Origin: an uncultured Oscillospiraceae bacterium
GTDB taxonomy: Bacteria > Bacillota > Clostridia > Oscillospirales > Ruminococcaceae
DNA: 29,568 nucleotides
Assembly: GCA_900548355.1 (NCBI GenBank)
Contig: URKR01000023.1
Coordinates: 1-29,568 of the forward strand
Reading direction: 5' to 3'
A program made the translations under genes and the position numbers. Of the stretch, positions 24,502 through 29,568 are shown piece after piece (the first letter of the stretch is position 1; the number at the start of each line of letters is the position of its first letter). The notes beneath the pieces were generated by a model that saw only the letters and a list, made by a program, of their open reading frames with translations, was not told the origin of the DNA and ran no database searches.

Positions 24502-24554
24502 CCGGTGCCCATAAAGTGCTGCATCAGGTGGTGGTAGGGCCCTTCATAAGGAGA
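24462..24554 (-). pseudogene. C-terminal scrap of an unknown gene in an inverted segment
   Basis: The minus strand reads a natural-looking C-terminus that includes GPYHHLMQHFMGTGYNHMNS and ends HVSCGM, then TGA. It is rich in His, Met and aromatic residues and quite unlike random frame translation. I do not recognise the family. Its upstream part is missing; the plus-strand GH3 start lies directly next to it. Confidence 0.5.
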
Positions 24555-24559
24555 CGCCG

Positions 24560-25816
24560 ATGTATCCCTATCAGGACAGCGCCCTCAGCCCCGAGGCGCG
24601 CACGAAAGACCTGCTGGCCCGGATGACGCTGGAAGAAAAGGTCGGCCAGCTCAACGAGATCCCGCTATCCCGCCACAACCTGCCCGAGATTGAACAGGAG
24701 ATCCGCGCCGGGCGGGTCGGCTCGCTGATTTATGCGACCTCGGCCCTGGCCGGGGACGAAGAACAGTTCTGCGGCGGCTGGGACGACCGCCAGCGCTGCC
24801 AGCGCATTGCGGTGGAGGAAACCCGCCTGGGCATCCCGATGATCAACGGCTCAAACATCGTGCACGGCCACCGCACGGCGGGGCCGATCCCGCTGGGGCA
24901 GGCCGCCGCGTTTGACCCCGCGCTGGTCGAGGAATTTGCCGCGATGTCCGCCCGCGAGGCCGCCACCGACGGCATCCACTGGACATACGCCCCGATGGTG
25001 GACATTGCGCGCGACCCGCGCTGGGGCCGCATTGCCGAGGGCTTCGGCGAAGATCCCTGGCTGGCCGGCGAGCTCGGCGCGGCCGCGGTGCGCGGCTTCC
25101 AGGGGGACGACCCCGCCGCCCCGGGCCGGATTGCCGCCTGCTGCAATCACTATGTCGGCTATGGCGCAGCCGAGGGCGGGCGCGACTATGAGAGCACCGA
25201 AATCAGCGAAAACACGCTGCGCAACATCTACCTGCCGCCCTTCCGCCGCTGCGTCGAGGCCGGCGCGGCGATTGCCGAGGTGCTGGCCGGCCGGGCCGAG
25301 CCCGCGGGCCGTCTGCCGGTCACACTGCCCCGCCACAGCGGGCAGATTCCGCTGTACTACAACCACAAGAGCAACGGCCGCGCGATCGACGAGTATTACG
25401 GCGACGTCGAATTCCCGAACTATGTCGATATGCCGGGTTCGCCGCTCTATCCCTTCGGCTACGGGCTCAGCTATACCCGCTTTGCCTTTGATTCCTTCCG
25501 CTGCGAAGCCGGCGACGGCGCGGTGAACGCTGCCATCCGGGTGCGCAACACCGGCGCCCGGCCCGGCTACGCGGTGGTGCAGTGCTATGTGCAGGATCAG
25601 GTTGCCTCGGTCACGCTGCCGGTGCGCCAGCTCAAAGGCTTCCGCAAGCTGTTTTTGCAGCCGGGCGAGGAGCGGGTTGCTTCCTTCCGGCTGACCCGCG
25701 AGGATCTTTCCTTCTACGATGCGAGGGGCCGGCTGCGTTTTGAGCCAGGCCGGTTCACGCTCTGGCTCGGGCAGGATTGCCAGCACGGCCTGCAGGCAAC
25801 CTTTACGCTGGAGTAA
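24560..25816 (+). CDS. GH3 glycoside hydrolase with large internal deletion, probably inactive
   Basis: The 418-residue frame has an AAGGAG site before ATG 24560. Residues 1 to about 234 are the front of a GH3 barrel: ARMTLEEKVGQLNEIP, ARDPRWGRIAEGFGEDPW, and HYVGYGAAEGGRDYESTEIS, where the usual Lys-His pair is Asn-His. At CVEAGA the sequence jumps directly to AIAEVLAGRAEPAGRLPVTLP, which belongs near the end of the alpha/beta sandwich. It then runs through PLYPFGYGLSYTRF into the fibronectin-like tail. The nucleophile segment (SDW-type) and most of the second domain are missing. Intact relatives are usually around 700 residues or more, so some 300 are lost, in frame. Intact, it would have been a beta-glucosidase- or xylosidase-type enzyme. 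Confidence 0.85.
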   Translation: MYPYQDSALSPEARTKDLLARMTLEEKVGQLNEIPLSRHNLPEIEQEIRAGRVGSLIYATSALAGDEEQFCGGWDDRQRCQRIAVEETRLGIPMINGSNIVHGHRTAGPIPLGQAAAFDPALVEEFAAMSAREAATDGIHWTYAPMVDIARDPRWGRIAEGFGEDPWLAGELGAAAVRGFQGDDPAAPGRIAACCNHYVGYGAAEGGRDYESTEISENTLRNIYLPPFRRCVEAGAAIAEVLAGRAEPAGRLPVTLPRHSGQIPLYYNHKSNGRAIDEYYGDVEFPNYVDMPGSPLYPFGYGLSYTRFAFDSFRCEAGDGAVNAAIRVRNTGARPGYAVVQCYVQDQVASVTLPVRQLKGFRKLFLQPGEERVASFRLTREDLSFYDARGRLRFEPGRFTLWLGQDCQHGLQATFTLE

Positions 25817-25880
25817 ATGTTCTTTTCCTGCGGCGGTTTTATTGCCGGCGCCTGGCTCTGCGTGAAGCATAGATGCCAAA

Positions 25881-25918
25881 AGAACTCCCCCTGCGGTTCA
25901 CGCCGCGGGGGGAGTTCT
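25881..25918. terminator. Bidirectional terminator between GH3 and the sugar transferase gene
   Basis: AGAACTCCCCC-T-GCGG pairs with CCGC-G-GGGGGAGTTCT around a six-base loop. CTTTTGG follows on the minus strand and TGCTTTG on the plus strand. The two genes are convergent. Confidence 0.8.
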
Positions 25919-25964
25919 TGCTTTGTTCGATTTTCGGCCTGCCGCCTTCCGCTACCGGGGCGGG

Positions 25965-27452
25965 TTATTCTGCGCCGTGGCCGGTGAAGACAACGGCCAC
26001 TGTTTTGAAGAGCAGTTTAATATCGCCCCACAGGGACCAGTGATCGATGTACTGCACATCCAGCGCCACGACATCCTCAAAATTCTGGATGCTGCTGCGG
26101 CCGCTGACCTGCCACAGGCCGGTGATGCCCGGCTTCATGGAAAGGCGGCGCTTATGGTGGCTGTCATACTGGTTGTATTCATCCACCGTGGGGGGGCGGG
26201 TGCCGACAAGGCTCATATTCCCGCAGAGCACATCAAAAAACTGGGGCAGCTCGTCAATGCTTGTCTTGCGGATAAACTTCCCCACCTTGGTGATGCGCGG
26301 GTCATCCTGCATTTTGAACATCAGGCCGTTCATCTCGTTTTTGGCCATCAGTTCCTTTTTGCGCTCTTCGGCATCGGTATACATACTGCGCAGCTTGTGG
26401 ATGTAGAAGATCCGGCCGTTGAGCCCAACCCGCTTCTGCTTGAAGATCAGCGGGCCCGGGCTTTCGATCTTGAGCGGGATCGCCACAATCGCGATGATCG
26501 GCAGGCTGATCAGGCAGCCGACAAGCGCGCCGGCAATATCCATCATCCGCTTGAGCACCTGGTCGCGCAGCTGCAGTTCAAGCGTCCCTATGGTCATAAT
26601 GTTGCCGCCCGCGCAGCGCCCCAGCGTGCGGCCCAGGCGCGCGGCCTGGGTTTCCCCGCAGCAGACCTGCTCGATGCGGTCCAGGATGGGCAGCCGGAAA
26701 TGCACCGTCAGCCCCATGCTTTCCATCTCTTCAAGGTAGGGCAGGAAAGATTCGCCGCTGTCCATCGGGATATCGACAAAGACCTCATCCAGCGCGCTGC
26801 GCCGCAGCCAATCCATAAAATTGCTGTAGTTGGCCTCTACCCGGATGCCGGCCACCTCACGGCCGAGCTCTTCCCCGCTCGCCTCGATCAGGGCCAGCCC
26901 GACAATCCGCCTGGACCAGTCGCTCTGCAGGTCCCGGATCATGGCCTCCGCATGGGGTTCGGTGGTGATGATCCCGACAAAGCTTTCGATCCCCCAGCGG
27001 TGTTCCGCACGGGAGAGCATCCGCTTGAGCCCGGTGTGCAGCAGCGGCATCATGACAAGGTTGAACAGCGGCACACCGATTGCGAAATAGCGGGATTCCA
27101 CCATCCTCGCCTTGGTCACCAGCATCAGCACCGCATACAGGGCTGTCATCAGGAAGTTGAACTTGATCGACAGCTTGATTTCCTGCCCCAGGCGGCGGCT
27201 GACGATGTTTTCATTCTGGTTGAAGCTCAAAAACGAGACGATGAAGGCGATGGCCAGCAGCGTGAGCGCCTGCACCCAATCAGAGAAATCGTAGGGCAGA
27301 AGTATCTTCAGCGCCTGGCCGAACAGCAGCAGCACCAGCGCGACGCTGATGGCCAGCGCCAGCGCATCCGCCAAAAAGACATAGGCGTATTGCAACTTTT
27401 CCCGTTTGGTAATCATGCGTTCCCGGTTTCCTTCCCCATGCTTTTCTTTCAT
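25965..27452 (-). CDS. Polyprenyl-phosphate sugar-1-phosphate transferase (exopolysaccharide initiating enzyme)
   Basis: The 495-residue membrane enzyme starts polysaccharide repeat synthesis by moving a sugar phosphate from a nucleotide sugar to undecaprenyl phosphate. The N-terminal half has about four membrane helices (within 20-135) and a CoA-binding-like domain (about 155-265). The C-terminal bacterial sugar transferase domain (about 300-490) has a membrane-embedded helix, then PGPLIFKQKRVGLNG, FYIHKLRSMYTDAEE, KTSIDELPQFFDVLCG, MSLVGTRPP and KPGITGLWQVSGRS. All core motifs are present. ATG 27452 and the ATG 12 codons later are both possible. It is alone, without glycosyltransferases around it, and has its own promoter and terminator. 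The identity of the sugar cannot be read. Confidence 0.93.
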   Translation of the reverse strand: MKEKHGEGNRERMITKREKLQYAYVFLADALALAISVALVLLLFGQALKILLPYDFSDWVQALTLLAIAFIVSFLSFNQNENIVSRRLGQEIKLSIKFNFLMTALYAVLMLVTKARMVESRYFAIGVPLFNLVMMPLLHTGLKRMLSRAEHRWGIESFVGIITTEPHAEAMIRDLQSDWSRRIVGLALIEASGEELGREVAGIRVEANYSNFMDWLRRSALDEVFVDIPMDSGESFLPYLEEMESMGLTVHFRLPILDRIEQVCCGETQAARLGRTLGRCAGGNIMTIGTLELQLRDQVLKRMMDIAGALVGCLISLPIIAIVAIPLKIESPGPLIFKQKRVGLNGRIFYIHKLRSMYTDAEERKKELMAKNEMNGLMFKMQDDPRITKVGKFIRKTSIDELPQFFDVLCGNMSLVGTRPPTVDEYNQYDSHHKRRLSMKPGITGLWQVSGRSSIQNFEDVVALDVQYIDHWSLWGDIKLLFKTVAVVFTGHGAE

Positions 27453-27535
27453 ACCGGCGCCGCACCCCCTGTTTTGAAATCAGCGGTCGCGCCGGCGGCA
27501 CATCCTTTTGCCTTACCCCAATGGTCGCTACCGCT

Positions 27536-27564
27536 ATTATAGTACAGTAAAACTAAGAATTCAA
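27536..27564 (-). promoter_or_regulatory. Sigma-A promoter of the sugar transferase gene
   Basis: On the minus strand TTGAAT (27564-27559) and TATAAT (27541-27536) are separated by 17 bases. The leader to ATG 27452 is about 75 bases. Confidence 0.75.
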
Positions 27565-27683
27565 TACGTTTATACCGAATTGGCAGAATCCACAAAAGCC
27601 GCCCTCCTGGCTGGGGGCGCCCTATGCGCGCTTCATTTTGCCGATGTTTCGTTTATTTTTTACCGCCCGCCGAAGGGGCTTTG

Positions 27684-28022
27684 TCAGCGCGGAAGGCGCA
27701 CCGTAAAGGCCGCCCCCTGCCCGGGGCGGCTTTGCAGTGTGACGCCGCCCCTGTGCAGGGCCACAATTTTCCGAACCATGGCCAGGCCCAGCCCGCTGCC
27801 CTCGGTTTTGTGGCTGGTATCGGCCTGGTAAAACTGGTCAAAAATCCGGGCCTGGGCCTCCGGTTCGATGCCCGGCCCCTGGTCGGTGACGGTCACGCAG
27901 ACCGCATCCGGGCTGTTTTGAAGCGAGAGGGTCACCACGCCGCCTTCGGGGGAAAATTTGACCGCATTGTCCAGCAGGTTGACCCACACTTCCTGCAGCA
28001 GCGCTTCGCTGCCGGTGTACAG
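27684..28022 (-). pseudogene. Histidine kinase remnant: ATPase domain only
   Basis: From 28022 the minus strand reads LYTGSEALLQEVWVNLLDNA and onward: the N box (NLLDNAVKFSP), G1 (TDQGPGIEPEAQARIFDQFY), G2 (GSGLGLAMVRKI) and an intact C-terminus with TGA at 27684. It covers about 113 residues. The sensor, membrane, HAMP and phospho-acceptor His parts are missing. The next codons upstream are Cys and stop, because the sequence jumps into the response regulator gene in another frame. An internal GTG at 27989 could start a 101-residue peptide, but no ribosome site supports it. This should be the partner kinase of the regulator fragment just upstream, lost by one deletion spanning the end of one gene and the front of the next. 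Confidence 0.8.
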
Positions 28023-28023
28023 G

Positions 28024-28275
28024 CATTATTTCATCGAGCAATTGCAGCCGGGTAAACGTCCGGTCGGGGTAGGCCAGCAGTTTATACAGCAGGCTGAACT
28101 TCTTGGGGGGCAGGGTCTGCACCTCGTGCCCGCGGCGGACGGTGTGGGCGTCGTAATCCAGCACGACGTCCCCCGCCGTGATCTTCCGTTCGTCCACAAT
28201 GCGGGCGCGGCGCAAGATGGCACAGAACAGCCGGTTTGTACTGGCGTCGTCTTCCGCCACCAAAATCTTGAACAT
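28024..28275 (-). pseudogene. OmpR-type response regulator missing most of its receiver and its C-terminal end
   Basis: The ATG at 28275 follows GGAGGGAGG. Residues 1-24 (MFKILVAEDDASTNRLFCAI and LRRA) are the receiver start with the acidic EDD pocket. The sequence then goes straight to ARIVDERKITAGDVVLDY, the linker and start of a winged-helix domain, and to PPKKFSLLYKLLAYPDRTFT and LQLLDEIM. About 100 receiver residues, including the phosphorylated Asp, are gone. LRRAR is a plausible repeat at both ends of the lost part. After DEIM the frame enters kinase DNA out of register; the open frame continues to 27838 as nonsense. Both parts of this two-component system are therefore non-functional as read here. 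Confidence 0.8.
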
Positions 28276-28513
28276 CGGGGGCCTCCCTCCCGGGCGCAGC
28301 GTCTCCTTCTATTGTACCACAGCCGGGGCGTTTGCGCTTGCCTTGTTGAAAAATTCTCTGCGGTTCTTTTGAGTATAGCGCGGCAAGGTCAACAAACGGT
28401 AAACGCCGGCGCCCTGCTGCATGATAGCTCCTGTTTTTTTGCGCAACGCTCGCCGTTCTGGCTTCGCCTGCCCGGCAGCCTCTACGCCCGGCTCTGGCAC
28501 GCCCAGGCGCAGT
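28276..28513 (-). other. Leader region of the broken two-component operon
   Basis: About 230 bases lie between the promoter and the regulator start. I see no convincing gene. A 79-codon minus-strand frame (28548 to 28309) starts upstream of the promoter, lacks recognisable features and is probably chance. A TATACT at 28377-28372 could be a second -10 box, but has no -35 partner. Confidence 0.35.
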
Positions 28514-28542
28514 ATTATACAAAGGGATGAGGGGGTTTCCAA
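28514..28542 (-). promoter_or_regulatory. Promoter of the broken response regulator operon
   Basis: On the minus strand TTGGAA (28542-28537), a 17-base spacer and TATAAT (28519-28514). It begins immediately after the terminator of the kinase gene at the right edge. Confidence 0.65.
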
Positions 28543-28578
28543 AGCCAAAAGGCGGACGCCTGCGCCCGCCTTTTGGCT
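28543..28578 (-). terminator. Hairpin at the end of the right-edge histidine kinase gene
   Basis: AGCCAAAAGGCGG pairs perfectly over 13 bases with CCGCCTTTTGGCT. The stem touches the kinase stop codon (28577-28579). Only TTTGG follows on the minus strand, so termination strength is uncertain. Confidence 0.65.
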
Positions 28579-29568
28579 ATGGTTTCGGATTCTTCCGCGC
28601 TTTCTTCCCCAAAAAGGTCAGCGTGAAGGTCGCCCCGCCGCCGGGGGTGTCCTCCACGGCCAGCACCGCGCCGTGCAGCGCGGCGAGTTCGGCCGCAACG
28701 GCAAGGCCCAGACCGAAGTGGGTTTTGTCGGTGCGGCTGCGGTCACCGCGGGCGAACCGCTCAAAGATCCGCGCCTTATCGGCGTCCGGCACGCCGGGGC
28801 CGTGGTCGATCACGGCCAGCCGCAGCCGGCCCGGGGCGGGCGTTTCGGCCCGCAGTTCAACCGGGGTGCCGGCCGGCGCATAGGCGAAGGCGTTGTTCAG
28901 CAGCGCCGCCAGCAGTTGTTCCAGCCGGCCGGCGTCGGCGTGCAGATCGGGCAGCGGCGCTTCAGGCAGGGTCAGCGCCAGGGTATGGCCCCGGGCCCGC
29001 GCCACCGGGGCATACCGGTCATACAGTTCAATCAGGAAGGTATCGGCGGGCAGCACATCCAGCGCCGCGCGCAGGCCCCCGGCGTCGCCGCCGGCCAGGA
29101 TCAGCAGGTCGTCGGTCAGGCAGGCCAGGCGGTCAACCTCGGCCTGGGCGTGGTGCAAAAACTGCGGCGCGCGGTCGGCGGTTTCGGGGGCCTGGGCGGC
29201 CTGCAAGCCGGCTTTGAGCACCGCCAGCGGGCTGCGCAGTTCATGCCCGGCCGCGGCGATGAATTCCCGCTGCTGCTGCAGGGCTTTTGCTGTCGGGCGC
29301 AGCGCCAGGCCGACCATCCACCGGCAGAGCAGCCCGAGCACCGCCGCCCCCGCCGCCCAAAGCGCGGCGTACCGCCAGGCCATCGCCCGCTGGCGGGCCA
29401 TCAGCGGGCCCAGGTCCCGCACAATATAGACGGTGGCGGCGCTGTCCGCTCGGGCGTGCGGCAGCACAAGCGCCGTGCCGGTGTAGGGCCCGCCGACGCC
29501 GGAAAGGCTGAAATCCACCCGCTGGCGGCGCATCCGGGCGGGGTCAAGCCCGGCCGCCGCAGCCTGCT
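28577..29568 (-). CDS. Sensor histidine kinase, C-terminal part (runs off right edge)
   Basis: The frame is open to the window edge, so the true start lies outside; an internal ATG at 29533 is not needed. Numbering from that ATG, there is an extracytoplasmic piece (1-50), a membrane helix (about 54-76), and the phospho-acceptor His97 in FIAAAGHELRSPLAVLKAGL. The ATPase domain follows: N box LLNNAFAYAP, G1 DHGPGVPDADKARIFERF and G2 FGLGLAVAAELAALHG. It ends LGKKARKNPKP. It should phosphorylate a response regulator encoded upstream, outside the window, since two-component pairs of this kind usually run regulator then kinase. It is intact as far as seen, unlike the neighbouring kinase at 27684. 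Its signal is unknown. Confidence 0.9.
   Translation of the reverse strand, partial: QAAAAGLDPARMRRQRVDFSLSGVGGPYTGTALVLPHARADSAATVYIVRDLGPLMARQRAMAWRYAALWAAGAAVLGLLCRWMVGLALRPTAKALQQQREFIAAAGHELRSPLAVLKAGLQAAQAPETADRAPQFLHHAQAEVDRLACLTDDLLILAGGDAGGLRAALDVLPADTFLIELYDRYAPVARARGHTLALTLPEAPLPDLHADAGRLEQLLAALLNNAFAYAPAGTPVELRAETPAPGRLRLAVIDHGPGVPDADKARIFERFARGDRSRTDKTHFGLGLAVAAELAALHGAVLAVEDTPGGGATFTLTFLGKKARKNPKP

Noticed and set aside
25923..27542. Long plus-strand frame opposite the sugar transferase
   Set aside because: No plausible protein features. The opposite strand carries all bacterial sugar transferase motifs.
28309..28548. Small minus-strand frame in the leader of the broken response regulator
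   Set aside because: It starts upstream of the promoter and has no ribosome site and no recognisable sequence.
1..29568. CRISPR arrays, tRNA or rRNA genes, insertion sequences, prophage genes
   Set aside because: No regularly spaced repeats, cloverleaf-like stretches, transposase motifs or phage structural genes were seen on either strand.

Overview
The window looks like the chromosome of a high-GC, Gram-positive, gut-type Clostridia (Oscillospiraceae, perhaps near Gemmiger, Subdoligranulum or Faecalibacterium). This is inferred from several things: GC-rich coding DNA with AT-rich intergenic regions, strong GGAGG ribosome sites, textbook sigma-A promoters (TTGACN-17-TATNAT), a lipoprotein-type sugar-binding protein, and ROK and AraC regulators. 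No species name can be proved from the sequence alone. There is no rRNA, tRNA, CRISPR array, insertion sequence or phage gene.

Left two thirds (1-23 kb) form an intact locus for acetylated glucuronoxylan oligosaccharides. Reading leftward from 2.25 kb are xylulokinase, a DUF4867 protein and the start of a FucI-like sugar isomerase. Diverging from them are a ROK repressor and an AraC regulator. A long leftward operon (19.1 to 4.6 kb) encodes an SGNH esterase, a GH3 beta-xylosidase, an LplB/YtcP-type permease pair, the sugar-binding lipoprotein, a large GH2 enzyme, a cysteine-desulfurase-like protein and a GH67 alpha-glucuronidase. Plus-strand genes follow: a broken GH8 gene, a second ROK regulator and a xylitol/sorbitol-type dehydrogenase. 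The likely flow is import of aldouronic acids and xylo-oligosaccharides, removal of acetyl and methylglucuronic acid groups, trimming to xylose, and isomerisation and phosphorylation into the pentose phosphate pathway. No endo-xylanase and no transport ATPase is in the window. The layout resembles the aldouronate utilisation clusters described in Paenibacillus.

Right third (19.5-20.5 kb and 23-28.3 kb) is full of broken genes. The GH8 gene is fused to the middle of an unrelated protein and then frameshifted. A GH38-like gene survives only as its C-terminus. A concanavalin-like ORF runs into a short inverted piece of some other operon. A second GH3 has lost its catalytic centre by an in-frame deletion. 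A response regulator has lost most of its receiver and is joined out of frame to the ATPase domain of its kinase. Between them lie intact genes: ROK 2, the dehydrogenase, a polyprenyl-phosphate sugar transferase and, at the right edge, a histidine kinase. This is either serial deletion decay or a chimeric assembly or amplification artefact; sequence alone cannot decide.

The main regulatory observation is a repeated motif, TTTGTGCAAWYTG-like, found in four intergenic regions flanking the pentose/xylan genes. It is a candidate operator for one of the local regulators.
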